64,000 nt of DNA from Isoetes taiwanensis (lineage: Eukaryota > Streptophyta > Lycopodiopsida > Isoetales > Isoetaceae), in NCBI GenBank assembly GCA_021234155.1, contig JAJEKV010000050.1:6907199-6971198 (forward strand). The letters are read 5' to 3'. The position numbers were made by a program, and so were the translations under genes. Positions 1 through 11,475 of this stretch are shown here, piece by piece. Each line of letters opens with the position of its first letter. Position 1 is the stretch's first letter. The notes under the pieces were generated by a model. It ran no database searches, was not told where the DNA came from, and saw only the letters and a list, made by a program, of their open reading frames with translations.

Positions 1-480
1 CGTTCCAGATGGTGAGGGATATTACTGAGCTCCAAACCTCGATTGCTTATAGGAGAACATATTCTATCAAGGCCTGGAAGAAGTGCGACTAATGGGCCCA
101 GTCATATGGATCTGCGTTGTAACTGTTGTTTTGCATGGCATACAATGCCTTCTAGCCCACTGTGACGCACAGTCGGATGAAAGTGTCCTAGTGTATGGTA
201 GAAGGAAACTCCAATTAGGTGGATGCCACCTCTACATTTTGGCCCTGGTAAGTGACGGAGGGAGGCCTTGGCTGTCGAAGATGAGATGAGCAACATCTTA
301 GCCTTGGAAAAGCTAACCCGCATGCTAGTGAACTGACAGAAAATATCCAGAACATCCAAATGGTGCCGCATGTCATCTGGGGTGTAGGCTAAGAGGTCCA
401 CATCGCCGGTGTATATGACCTGCCTAATTATGTGGTTCACGAACTAAGCTCCCTCTCCCACGTGTTCAGCGAGCCAACCT
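1..480 (-). mobile_element. LINE (non-LTR retrotransposon) reverse transcriptase fragment
   Basis: The minus frame at 440-102 (112 codons) reads through the catalytic region of a LINE reverse transcriptase. Motif C, normally YADD, is degraded to YTGD and is followed by VDLLAYTPDDM, a typical plant LINE continuation. The palm/thumb-like stretch after it ends near KMLLIS. The same family recurs at 44241-44675, where the corresponding segment includes the CPLFPTLFG motif-B region. The fragment has no start and no endonuclease domain and is cut by the window edge, so it is a dead piece. Its left limit is unknown. Confidence 0.7.
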
Positions 481-1886
481 TCCAACTGACCAAACGAACA
501 AACAAGAAAACTATAGAAGCTGCAGAGACGTCCAGTGTTCACAAATTCATCTTAGGCAGAGGCATCCAATGCTCACAAATTCATCTCTAGTCCTACTAAA
601 GGACTATAGAATTAATTACAGTTGGGCAGTTTGGTCTGTTGGGTGGGTACATCATTTTTTATGGTTAAGGATTACGAAATAGCAAAAAACAAGAACAAGA
701 GATTTTTACCTGTTCACTTCCAGCCCCACGCCTACATCCTCCAGCAGCATCCATGGCTTGCTTGACATTCTGTTGGAGCCCAACCCCACATTGCCATACT
801 TAACTATAGCTATTGCAAGCTCATGGAGGTAACTTTGTCCGTTCTTTTGTCATAGGTAAACTTTTCCTAACAATAGTCTAACCATCGCTTAGCTTTGAAC
901 AAGAGTCAAATGTCTAATTCCTTTGCCATCCAACTACGCTAAGAAATGCATCACTTTGAAATATCACGAATCATCTTATCTCACAAGTAAATAAAAGAAT
1001 GCACATTCTTATTCTATTCCTAAAAGAATCCAAAGTTTTACACCTAAACCATTGCATCTCTATAGATTTTTGAATCATAAAATTATGTACTATATTATAT
1101 AGAGTACAAGAGAGATTGCATGAGTTGCAACTCGTCTGTGCTATGGCATATGTAAAATCTATGTAAAATCTAGGATACATTTTAAGATGCTCCTTGACTT
1201 TGTTTTTCGAGGATGTAACTCCAACCCAAATGTATCAGCGAGCATTGGATACATAAAGGAATGAAGGTCCAAATGATGCTCAAGAGAGATCTTACACATG
1301 TCAAACAATCCAACATCTGTAAAATAGTTAGAGCCTTCGAGTGGGACTATGTCCGTGTATGATTGTAAGAGATAAACGATATATGAAGTGCATGGACGCT
1401 TTGTATAGGAGAAAGGCCCTGTGGGGGCATGCTTCTAATGTATACATGGAACAGTTGAAAATAAACTAAACACAAAAACTCCTCCTCCTCCTCCTCCTCC
1501 GCCGCATTGGTTCTCAACATGCTTGTTACTCAAAGAAACAATTACAAGAGAGGCCATAGTTGTGAAAGTCAAAATAAGTGGGGAGCTAATATTCTGTACA
1601 TAACAAACATTCATGGGATAACTAATGATGTGGTTATATGAAATTTCAATCTTTATCTCCCTTAGCATGCACGAGCAACCCATAGACAAATCCTTACGAC
1701 AAAGTGTCTCATGCATGAGCTCACAAGAACACAAGTTAACTAATTAATAAACCCATCGACAAATTTAGTGCCAGCCTTAACTCCATTAAACAAGACTCAA
1801 CGAGTGAGTTCGGAATTATACTTAATGCATCTATAATTATGAAAGCAAAAGCATTCTATATTCTCTTTAATTGAAACTACAACAAC
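481..1886. other. Intergenic, no gene seen
   Basis: AT-rich DNA without a supportable coding region. The only structured feature is a short CTC microsatellite near 1479-1503, which generates a spurious polyglycine ORF on the minus strand. Confidence 0.5.
1479..1503. repeat. CTC trinucleotide microsatellite
   Basis: About eight consecutive CTC units followed by GCCGC. Confidence 0.85.
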
Positions 1887-2230
1887 GTAAATGCAACTTA
1901 GGTTGCATTCTGCCACATCCGCCAATGGCATTGCGCCATCTGGCGAAGTTTCTCTTCCTGAACTTCTGTGAAACTCTGAAGCACCGGCACTTCTTGAAAT
2001 TACTTTGCGTTCTTGAAGATTTACCGCAGATTCTGGCGATCTACCTCTCATTCCGGCCATCTACCTCTCATTCCGATGCTTTCTACCCCAGATTCTCAAG
2101 TTTTACCTGCGATTCGGCGCGAATGCAACCTAAGTTGCATCCGTTATAAAGAATGGCGGTTCTTTGCCGATTCCCAAATAGCGGGCGGGGATGACCCCAC
2201 GAATCGGCGGCGAACTGCCATTCTTATATA
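1887..2230 (+). repeat. Foldback repeat family, copy 1
   Basis: This repeat shares a phrase with 27062-27420 (CCGCCAATGGCATTGCGCCA and following text). It begins with a palindrome, TGCAAC TTAG GTTGCA, and has a related GCAACCTAAGTTGC near 2124. It ends in an imperfect hairpin at 2150-2226, where the AAGAATGGCGGTTC and GAACTGCCATTCTT arms face each other. A 21-bp phrase, TACCTCTCATTCCG plus flank, is duplicated at 2041-2076. Probably a non-autonomous element; no target duplication was found. Confidence 0.5.
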
Positions 2231-2277
2231 CATCAATTTTTGCAAGATGATTACAATCAATCAAAAATGACACATAA

Positions 2278-2415
2278 GGTCAATTCTTGTCACTTGCATG
2301 GTGATCACTGCGTAATTGTAGATGCATTAATAGGTCTTCTAACCCATTGATGCGTTAGCATTTTGTTTCGATTAAACATAGCGTCTAAAGACATTTGGGA
2401 AACCTTCTCGTGCAC
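2278..2415 (+). repeat. Direct repeat R, copy 1
   Basis: About 140 bp beginning TCAATTCTTGTCACTTGCAT and ending near GACATTTGGGAAACCTTCT. The same text recurs at 2920-3070, so the two copies bracket the 479-bp block that matches the BAHD 3' flank. Confidence 0.75.
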
Positions 2416-2430
2416 TATATTTGACTATAT

Positions 2431-2909
2431 TATTTTAAATTAAGATCCGCGGGTGGCTTTTTGTAGACATGATTGTCCCAAAATATCTAGAAATGCAAAA
2501 CACTAGTGCAATGGATCCATAGCATATTAGTTTGAATATTCTTATTATAATGCTACTAAAAACACATGGTCAATAGGCTAAAACAAGGTTTGCGTCAATG
2601 CTTGAATAACAGGGCATTCAACCAATAGGCGACATAACATATTGTGCGTACTACGAGAAAACGTGCCAAAGAATAGTGGTCCCTAGGAAGAATTGTGTTG
2701 ATAAAATGTGCAGCTTGACTATTCTTGACTATTCTGCAAGATATTTATAAGGCATAGAAACTAACTCATTCTTTACTTGAACCCTCCTCATGAATCTCCG
2801 ATCGTCTCTTTTTGTACAATATTAGGCAGTGGTCTACTGGTTTCATTTATTTTTGAATAGCCATATACATAATACAAGAACACCTGCAGATGGTGCTATA
2901 TAATCGAGA
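2431..2909 (-). repeat. Duplicate of the BAHD gene 3' flank
   Basis: This block matches 7215-7643 almost end to end. Shared landmarks are AAGATCCGCGGGTGGC, GAATAGTGGTCCCTAGGAAG and CACCTGCAGATG, with small indels between. In the other copy the block lies 63 bp beyond the BAHD stop codon, in 3'-UTR position. Here no BAHD coding sequence adjoins it; repeat R flanks it on both sides. Likely the remnant of a duplicated locus or a dispersed repeat. Confidence 0.7.
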
Positions 2910-2919
2910 CATATATAAG

Positions 2920-3070
2920 ATCAATTCTTGTCACTTGCATGGTGATCATAATGATGCATAGTTGTGGATACATTAATAGGTCTTCCAACGGGCAACCCAT
3001 TGATGCGTTAACATCTTGTTTCGATTAAATATAAAATATAGCGTCTAAAGACATTTGGGAAACCTTCTTT
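2920..3070 (+). repeat. Direct repeat R, copy 2
   Basis: Second copy of the repeat at 2278-2415, with a short extra segment near 2948-2960 and an AATATA insertion near 3030. Confidence 0.75.
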
Positions 3071-4330
3071 TGTCTATCAAACCATATATAATGATACATC
3101 AAATTTTGAATTTTTATTTTTTGGATAGCTAATATTTCTGGGTTCTGCCTCATGCAAGGCCGACACGTGTGCTTCAAGCTTGCTTGAAAGCATGAAAGGG
3201 CGAGGTTTGCGAAAATGCCCTTGCCATTTGTAACCTACAAAGCGGATCACGGCCGCTTATTTGTTTCCACTCGCATAGAGGCATGAAAGAATCCCCTGTG
3301 GTCCCGCTTTTAAATACCCTAATGCCATTAAAATTAGCCATTCCGTCCCAAAGAGCTCCCAAGATTGTGCTTCTTTGCTCAAGAATCATCAACATCAAGA
3401 AGAGGGACGATGAAGATTATGATAGTAAAGAGGATGAGCTTAGCTCTGCTGGTGAGGCCGCTTCTTGATCCTCCGTGGCGATGAAACAGAATAGATGGGG
3501 AAGAAAGCATCTTTGGGATTCTATTATCACAAAAAGACTTAAGGAGAAAAAATCAAGCCTAAAGGCGTAAGCTCTCGATTTGGATGTTTTTTTTTCGAGA
3601 TGGATCCCTATGTCAATACCGATTCCCATTCGATGGGTACCTGAAACAAAGGCATTTCTTAAGACTCTCCCTCGTTGTTAAATCGGTTGTCTCCATCTGT
3701 TCTATCCGGTCATAAATCCTTCGCGACTATCGATCCAAAAAATGGGCATTCACCGCATTCGGGCTCGAGGGATGGGCTGGTTCGCCATGGCGGTGATTGA
3801 TACGCTAGATTATTTTCCAAAAGATCACCCAAAAAGGGCGAGCTGCATGGGTATTGTGAATCAGACCCCTTAGCCATGAAGAATGTGCAAGATCCGGAAT
3901 CAGGGCCATGGTGGGAAGTACTGGACAAGGGAGGGAAGGCAAAGAATTTCTTAGAATCCTCTGTATCCGCCATGTTTGTGTATTTTTTTGCAAAAGGGGT
4001 AAGGATGTGTTTTTTGCCTAAAGCTATGGCGATGGTCAAGGCTTACAAATGGCATGGTGGATCATTTCGTTGAAGAGCTGCCCGACAATGGATTGAATTT
4101 CACCGAATCGCTTTTCAGGGGTGGATTGGGAAGGAATCCATACAAAATGGAACTTATGCTTACTACATTCACGTACGAGTTGTTTCTCAGGATCAAAAAG
4201 GCGTTGGAGCTTTTTTAATGGCCAGTGTTGAAGTTTCCATGCTCCCTAATTCTTCCTGTGCATCCGAAAATGGACCCTCTAGCAATAGCTTGGCATTTAC
4301 TAAACCTATGTTTGTAATGTTAAGCCCTTA
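3071..4330. other. Intergenic, no recognised gene
   Basis: Several short overlapping ORFs exist on both strands, but none shows a recognisable motif or continues across frames. The plus-strand stretch around 4030-4320 reads as partly open text (for example AYKWHGG near 4044) and could be a decayed transposon ORF. I cannot assign it. Confidence 0.4.
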
Positions 4331-6010
4331 ATGTACCGTAGCTTGATCGGCTCCCGAATTGAGTTCAGGAGCGGTAGGGTTCGCCAAAGCGAACCCGAAA
4401 AATTCGCCAGCGAACCCCCTCGATTCGGCCAAGCGAACCCGCCATGTTGGCGTGGTGCTACGTGGCACTACCCTACCTTCGCCCAGGCGAGCCCAGCGGG
4501 ATTAACCGGTGCGGCCGTAGCACGTAGGGGCATTTATTACCCCGGGCCCCGCCCAAAGCGAACCCACCGTGCGGGGGCTACATGAGGTTTCGTAGGGGCT
4601 GCGGGTTAAGCCAAAGCGAACCCACCGGCGAGGGGCCCCACTCGTCAGTAGCGCCATGAGAAGCTCGCTACAAGGATAAACCGTTCCCGAAGGAAGGCGG
4701 ATCAGCCCTGCCGGAATTGTTTGCTCTTGTTGCTCTCATGTTTTTCCTTGGCTGAATTTGAGCTCCATTCCGGCAGAAAACCAATCGCCCTATTTGCTCA
4801 TATTTTTCTACGCCTTGGCCGCATCTCTTTAGCCAGCTTTGATAGCCGATTCTAAATTTTCGATAAGAAATCGGCATTTGACCGCCGATTTTAGTACATC
4901 CGCGAAGAAACGAGAAATCGGGTTAAATCTATGAAGCTCTCGCACGAAGCTCTTAAATCAATGCCAAAAACGTAAACTTCTGCCTCTAAGAGCGAGCAAG
5001 GGGAAAAGATCATTATCCGAAGCGTAAACGAGCAAATCGGTTGCAAACTATTGAGCAAGATGAAGGAAAAACAGGGCATTTTCTCGTGCGTAAAATTCAG
5101 AGGAGTTTTGGCGCCGCTTGTAGCGAAAGAGTGGATGTTTTCATTTGCTTTGTCTTTGTTCATGTTCTTCCCAACATTCGATCTATTCCGACGGGCGCAG
5201 GGCATCTTGGCATTGCTGATCCGGTTCGAGATATGTCATCCGACCGCCAATGTAATTCACTTCGATAAAAGCATATTGAAAGTAATACTACCACTGCTTC
5301 AACAAAGAATTAAGCGCTGATCCCAAGACATGTTTTGGCCCTCATAATCGAAAAAATAAGAACCTAAGCAAATCCTCGATGCTCCGGACCCCAATTCACC
5401 ATTATCTCAATTAGATTTGGGGTTTTGATAAAATAATCCTCCAGGGCGTGGGGCTCGTGAATTGAACATAAGCCGCATCTGCCAGTAGCTTGAACTTGCA
5501 TCCCTCCGGCACTTAATTTCTTGTATGCCGTGGCACGCCTTTGAATGCTTGATGTATGTTTGGTTTCAAAGCCATCGACAAAGGTAAAGGCGGTGATCCA
5601 TCCGTAGAATGGATCAAATTGTGTGTGGCAAAAGGGTTTTCAAAGACACCGCACGCCGCCATCTTTATTATACGCCCACCACCCACTCACGCCACTTTTG
5701 GGTTAAGCCCAAAGCGATGGGGGCCCCTTTACGCGTCGCGTCTGATCGCCGGTCAGACCGCCCACCGACATTGTCAGACCCGATCACGACTTGGGTTCGC
5801 CCGGAAGCGAACCCGGTGGGGTTCTGGATGCACCGTCTGGCCCTACTAGATCGATCCGCCCCCGGCGCTGACACTTAACTGGGTTTGGTTCGCCAAGCCG
5901 AACCCGGCAGCAAAGAATGCCATCGAGGGCGATTGCGCAAGCGAACCCCGATGCCATCCCCCTCGCGGGTTCGCCTCGGCAATCCGGCGGGTTCGCTGGC
6001 CTTAATTTTT
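4331..6010. repeat. GC-rich block with clustered AAGCGAACCC-type motifs
   Basis: Two GC-rich segments (about 4370-4640 and 5690-6005) carry many copies of GCGAACCC or its complement GGGTTCGC, and flank an ordinary AT-rich middle. GGGTTAAGCC(C)AAAGCGA occurs in direct orientation in both segments (near 4603 and 5700). Base composition is far from that of the surroundings. It looks like one non-autonomous element or two related insertions; I could not define ends or a target duplication. Confidence 0.5.
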
Positions 6011-6489
6011 TATGAACCCGCTTGACACTTTGACTCAATTTCGGGAGCCAATAAAGTGGGCGTTAATGTACTTTCTTCTCTTTTACTCTAGTAAAAGCAA
6101 AGCAATGGACATTGGGCACCTCATTTTGCAGGATTGCCAAAGTGAATATCTGAAAGAATTAGAAACATGCAGAGCCCAAGAGTATTTTAACGTCCCCAAT
6201 TCCTATACGTATATAAGAAAGCCCACTATAAGAAAGCCCATTTAGCATATACAAGAAAGTTTAGGCAACATTCCTGGTGTGGAAACTAGGGCGGGCGCTG
6301 CGCGAGCCCGCAAAGTTTGTTTAGGCAACATTCCCCGGCGTGTCAACTGTGCAAAACTTTGCCTGCAGACATGTCCATCATTTAATCAGCCATAGATTTT
6401 GCAATTTGTATACTGCCAAAATATAACGCATCAATGACATATGATAAAGCTCTGTTGTTAGAACATTTTGCATGTGTGTATTTATTCAA

Positions 6490-6935
6490 GGGAAAAACTG
6501 TGAAATACCCTTATGTTTTGCTAAAATTAACAAAATGCCCCTAGTTTTGGGGGTATTTTTATTGAAATGATCATAACTTTTTTGTGATGATCCAAATGAG
6601 AATGAGTCTTTCAGATATATTGTAGAAGAGATTGAGATATTTCCATGAAAGTTAACATCTCCTGAATCGGATTCCGAAATCTCAAGTTATGGTATCGTAA
6701 ATCCCTCTAAAATTTCTCGTGTATTAAAAATAACATAACCTGTGATTTAAGACTCCATTTTATATGATCTTACATTTGATGAAAAGATCTCATCCTCCTT
6801 TACAATAGCTCTGAAGGGCTCATTTTTATTTGGATCATCACAAAAAAGTTATGATCATTTCCATAAAAATACCCCCAAAACTAGGGGCGTTTTGTTAATT
6901 TTAGCAAAACATAAGGGTATTTCACAGTTTTTCCC
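6490..6935. mobile_element. Mutator-like MITE with long terminal inverted repeats
   Basis: A 446-bp element whose ends are inverted copies of each other for more than 100 bp. It starts GGGAAAAACTGTGAAATACC and ends with the complement, GGTATTTCACAGTTTTTCCC. It is flanked by a perfect 9-bp direct repeat, TTTATTCAA, at 6481-6489 and 6936-6944. A 9-bp target duplication and long inverted repeats are the hallmark of Mutator-like elements. There is no coding capacity, so it must have been mobilised in trans. The perfect duplication suggests a fairly recent insertion. Confidence 0.9.
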
Positions 6936-7214
6936 TTTATTCAATCATCCCAAAGGAGCTGAGTCTATTGTTTATTACAATTGCAGGATCCCTGCTAATG
7001 TTCGTGGAGGTCAAGCATCCAAAATGATACTTTGCAGTTCGAGGGTGTAGTGCAAATAATGGTGTTTTTTTATGAAGTCATGGAACATACATTTAGTTTT
7101 TTTTTACTACATCCTTTTTGTTACAGTTTAAATTGAGAAATTTCACCTCGAAATGCCCTCCATAATAGTTGGGTTTAGAACTGACACTAAGAGGCCGCCG
7201 CGATAAATTTCTTG

Positions 7215-7643
7215 TATTTTAAATAAAGATCCGCGGGTGGCGTTTTATAAAACATGATTGTCCTAAAATATCTAGAAATCCAAAACACTAGGTGCAATGG
7301 ACCAATAGCATACTAGTTTGAATATTCTTATTATAATGCTAGTAAAAACACACGGCGTCAACGTTTGAATAGCACAAGGGCATTCAACCAATGCGTACTA
7401 CGAGGAAAAACATGCCAAAGAATAGTGGTCCCTAGGAAGAATTGTGTTGATAAAATGTGCAGCTTGACTATTCTGCAAAATACATTATAAGGCATAGAAA
7501 CTCACTCATTCTTTATTTGAACACTTCTCATGAATCTCTATTTTTATGTACAATATTAGGCGGTGGTCTACTGGTTTCATTTATTGTTGAACAGCAGTAT
7601 ACATATTACAAGAACACCTGCAGATGATGCTATATAATCGAGC
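7215..7643 (-). repeat. BAHD 3'-flank block, gene-linked copy
   Basis: The counterpart of 2431-2909, lying just downstream of the BAHD stop codon on the gene's own strand. It probably contains part of the 3' UTR and terminator region. Confidence 0.7.
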
Positions 7644-7705
7644 CATTGTTTAAAACTTAGGATGTGTGAAGGAATGATGGGTGTACTTACAATATGACCA
7701 CTAGC

Positions 7706-9204
7706 CTAGCAAAAATCTGGATCTTGTTTCAACCTTTCCATGGTTTCCAAAGAAAGCGCTATGGTGGCATGAATTCCTTGGCCTCCAATTCCAGGAAGAA
7801 GATACACCTTCCCATCATTCCAGTCATCCATTCCATAGCTAGCTCCTACAGGCTTTCCAAAACCAAAATCTACTTCATAAAGAGGGTGTCTATGTGATCC
7901 AGCAATCATAATCCCAGCAATACCGCTCCTGAATGATAACCGCGGTACTTTGCCATCCAACATATCCTCCAGCCAATTTGCAATCCCTTGCAATCTGTCA
8001 GGAGTAGAATCCTTGATTGCTTTATGCACCTTCTCAGCTGCACAGGCCAATCCTCCTGAACTCAATTCCCCTATGGTGTCCTGGGCTAGAGCTGCCATGG
8101 CACCATTTCCAAAATAGTTTGATGGAAGTGATGGCAACCTGTTCCTACTATTCAACAACATGGTCATAGTTGTGAGTTGAGTAGAAGCCAAAGACCTTGC
8201 TTTTGAAATTTTGTACCATATATGGCTGCATACAATCTCAAATGATGTGAAGCTCTTAGGAACAGAGGATTTTAGGCTGTCGATTTTTGCCCTGTCAAAA
8301 TTAAAGCACCTTATAGATATAGAGGATTTGTCATCCTGATTAGGCATTTCTGCCGATGTAGGTTCTTCGGCAAACTTAATTCCAAGGTCTTCTAGACTCT
8401 TGAAGCTAGATTCTGCTCTAGAGTAGGCATAAGAGACAAGGGGATAGATAGACAGAGGTTTACCCATTGCAGCTTCTGACCATGATTTGAGAAAGTGCCA
8501 AATTGATGGTCCATCTACCATTTGGTGGGCATAAGCAAACCCTAGGCTGATTCCACCACAGGCAAATCTGGTTATCTGTAAGAAAAACAACCAAAAAAAG
8601 AAAACCACTTAAAACTATCAACAACATAACCGTAATATATGAAAATGATGATGGTGCAGGAATACTGATCTTCATATTTAATATGATGTTAGAGTGAATA
8701 ATGATCTTCATCATGAAGGCATTAACAAGTATTATTACAAATATAATGTTAAAATGATGTTGTTGCTGGAATACTGACCTGAATGAATAACAGGGGGCTG
8801 TCTGCAGTCCAAGGAATCGTTGCCCTAAAATTGCCAGTTTGAATTAGGCTATCTGTGAATGGAGATGGATTAAATTGCCCCAAATCATCGATGGAAGCAT
8901 CTGTGACAGCTTCTGAGAAGAAAACACCTTCATCGTTACAAATAAGATCCGTTTGAGTTCCTTCCAAAGGTTGCAATCTGCCAGCAAGAGGAAAAAAGTA
9001 AACGAGAACTTCCGACAGACTCTGCTGAAGAAGAGAAGGAAGATGAGAGGGCTGTGGAGAGGGGAAAAAGATAACCCGTTTTTGGAAAGGGACACGGAAC
9101 ATGCCACGATCAAAAACGGTAAGATGAAATGCTTGGGATTTGGAAGACAGCTTTGGCGCAACGAGGGTAGACGACAAGATGGTCACTGTTACCGTATTCG
9201 CCAT
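7706..9204 (-). CDS. BAHD-family acyltransferase, two exons
   Basis: Predicted to move an acyl group from a CoA thioester to an alcohol or amine in the cytosol, as BAHD enzymes do in specialised metabolism; the substrate cannot be read from sequence. Exon 1 is 9204-8779 (142 codons, from ATG of MANTVTVTIL). The intron is 8778-8576 (GT...AG, 203 bp, phase 0). Exon 2 is 8575-7706. The protein is 431 residues, normal for the family. The intron falls just before ITRFACGG, the conserved BAHD intron site. The catalytic HxxxD is intact as HQMVDG, early in exon 2. The second family motif, DFGWG, reads DFGFG, a Trp-to-Phe change. There is no signal peptide. No frameshift or internal stop, so this looks functional. 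It resembles the broad HCT/At3g50280-like group from memory; a finer assignment needs a tree. Confidence 0.92.
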
Positions 9205-9400
9205 AGCTGAGCTCTGCAAGAGAGTGCACTTGAGAAATGCAACTCGCTTGTGCACTTTGAAATTCGTAAGAAGCTTCTCATCGGCTGCTTTTGAAATTAG
9301 TAAGAAGCATCTCGTACAAAATGGTAGAAAAGAATATAATTATCAGCCGATGTCGGCTGCTCTTGAAATTAGTGAGAAGCATGTCGTCAGGCTGGCTGCC
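9205..9400 (-). promoter_or_regulatory. BAHD upstream region with repeated motifs
   Basis: Immediately upstream of the BAHD start, the phrase TTGAAATTAGTAAGAAGCAT and variants occur three times (about 9259, 9289 and 9366). A 25-bp box at 9328-9352 (AAAAGAATATAATTATCAGC core) is matched at 24 of 25 positions at 37654-37678, upstream of another minus-strand gene candidate. This is compatible with shared cis-elements. No clear TATA box was assigned. Confidence 0.4.
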
Positions 9401-9958
9401 ATTAAATACCTAGTAGAAAATAGTAAACTAGCAGAACTGCAGGGTTGAGAAGAAGGCTAGGCAATCCAGTAATAAATTGTGTCGATCTTCTTTCCATTTA
9501 TGATGGTTCTTTTATTAGTTTGGTTGCTTTTTACATTCACATTGTTCGTAAAGGTATCTGTTGTTTGTGATTATGTGAACGCATTTCATAGATAATGATA
9601 GGATGTAATTTTTTGTTTTGTGTAGCACTAGCTTCTTTATTATTTATACATGCTCAATTTTGCTTTTGCAGACAATGAGTGCATGATATTGAAACCTATT
9701 TATATCTATTGCATTACATGTGTGGGGAGGAAGGAAGGAAGGAAGGAAGGAAGGTACTTTTATCGTCCACGGAGACCAATCGGTCTATGGGACCCAATAC
9801 AAAAACGCAGCAAGCGGATTCTCGCCTGATTAAAACCCCCGCCCCGGGGTTTCGAGGAAAAACCGCGGCGAATCACCACTGACAAACTGTGCTAATCATA
9901 TAAAATGCGTAAAACATCCCAATATATACTGATCATGCACCACCCCCGTAGTGCCTAG
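9401..9958. other. Intergenic with GGAA microsatellite
   Basis: No gene seen. A perfect GGAA tetranucleotide repeat occupies about 9727-9754. Confidence 0.6.
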
Positions 9959-10290
9959 TCAGTGGACGAACCCGAGGCGGGGGCAAAAGGTGACCTCGCA
10001 GTCCAGTACCTCTCCTGGATGTATGACCCCGTGGCATGGCACGTGGACGGTGTGTTCATCGGCAAATGCAAGGGGCACGTCCGGCCGCATTAAGGAGCGA
10101 TCCGCCCGGATCTGACTGAACGCTGGGCAACTCTGGAAAGTGTGAGACTCATCCTCAATGGTACCCGTTTGACAGCACTGACAGAGCCTGTCCTGGCGGG
10201 GCTCCCCAATCCACCTGCCCGTCTCGATGCGAAGATGGTGGGCACCTGTGCGAATGGAGGCAATGAGGGAGATGAAATATATATGGCATC
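9959..10290 (-). mobile_element. LINE C-terminal zinc-knuckle fragment
   Basis: The minus frame here carries HLRIETGRWIGEPRQDRLCQCC followed by ESHTFQSCP. This is the Cys-Cys-His-Cys finger that ends many plant LINE polyproteins (the pattern CxxC, then HxxxxC). It is the extreme C-terminus of a LINE ORF2, without RT or endonuclease, and may belong to the LINE family seen at 1-480 and 44241-56612. Confidence 0.65.
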
Positions 10291-10296
10291 GAATCC

Positions 10297-10542
10297 TTGA
10301 AACGTATGAAACAACATATGAAGAAGCCAAAAATGGCTAAAGATGTTGAGAAGTATGGATGCATTTTGAACATGTTCCAGTTTGAGATATTGGGGCATGC
10401 CGCCAATCGACACGAGGCGAACATATTAGAAAAGCAATTTATTCGGGAGTATAACACTGTTTTGAATGGCTATAACAATTTGCGTGGCAATCCTTCAAGT
10501 TCAAAAAAGTTTTGGTATTTGAGGCGAAATGGGAAATTTTGA
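10297..10542 (+). pseudogene. GIY-YIG endonuclease-like fragment, copy 1
   Basis: An 81-codon open stretch containing ANRHEANILEKQFIREYN followed by NGYNNLRGNP. This resembles the C-terminal half of a GIY-YIG nuclease domain: the catalytic Glu in an E-x-x-x-x-E-x-x-x-I helix, then GYN...G. The N-terminal GIY and YIG strands are not visible. A decayed second copy lies at 34075-34265. Such domains occur in Penelope-like elements and homing endonucleases; the assignment rests on a short motif. Confidence 0.4.
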
Positions 10543-10909
10543 AATAAAACGTCGTCATATGTAGGGTTGAGTGATAGACGTAAATTGATCATTATTGCAT
10601 TTATATTTATTCCTTGAAGGATCATGGACTGTCAAATTGGTTTACTTCTTAATGCTCATGCTAACTTTTTTTAGATGCACTTGTTGGCAATGATCATAAT
10701 GTTATGAACTTATGATATAGAGAAAGACAGTAAAACACTATGTACAAATTGTTACTTGCATATAGGTGGTTATAACAATGTGAAGACTTATCTAAAATCA
10801 ATTTCTGACAAGGGCATAGACAATTGTAAACCTTGTGCACACAAGTGAATATTAGGAAGTTTATGGGTTTTTGTAATGTGTGGAATGTTGAAAAGTGAAA
10901 GAAGAAAAG

Positions 10910-11475
10910 TAAAGCAAGGCAAGTCCCGAGGCAAGCAGGATGAAGATCTCACTAGTCTGAAAGGGCAGGAAGAACATCTCTTGGCAAATGCTTCAGGCTA
11001 TATACTGCGTGGTCTATCCAGCATGAGTTGGATAGTAGGATGATAAGATGGTGCCTAAAATTCAAAAGAACAAAGCCTGGCACCATTAGTAATGTGGTTT
11101 TGATGCGACATTTTGAGTATTCATTATTTTATTAATTTTGACTTCATGGATTCTCCACCTGCTGAGACACTATACTTATATGTGCTTTGCAATAGCTCTA
11201 TGCATTAGGAGCTCTGAATGACCGTGGAAAATTGACTAAATTAGGTAGAAGAATGGCAGAGTTTCCTTTGAACCCTATGCAGTAAAAAAGGGCAGTTGCA
11301 TCATTATGATCTGAAGATATTATAACCATATGTGCAATGCTACCAGTTGGCAATGCCATATTTTATCGTCATGAAGACAAGCAGGTTCATGCTAATGCTA
11401 GAAGGATGAATTTTCATACAGGTGGGGTCGGTGATCATATAGCATTGTTAAGATTTTTCGACTTGTAGAAGGAAA
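10910..11475 (+). pseudogene. DEAH-box splicing helicase (PRP2/PRP16/PRP22-type) pseudogene
   Basis: Scattered plus-strand pieces match, in order, the C-terminal half of a DEAH-box pre-mRNA splicing helicase. VPKIQRTKPG and NVVLM lie near 11049-11105; INFDFMDSPPAETL near 11135-11170; LYALGALNDRGKLTKLGRR with MAEFPLNPM at 11196-11280. AMLPVGNAIFYR, then DKQVHANARRMNFH, then VGDHIALL lie up to about 11450. The family does ATP-driven remodelling of the spliceosome. The pieces are separated by stops (one follows MAEFPLNPMQ directly) and frameshifts, and the ATPase core is absent. It is a dead truncated copy. Confidence 0.8.

Noticed and set aside
1435-1734. 99-codon minus ORF with polyglycine
   Set aside because: Created by the CTC microsatellite; no other coding signal.
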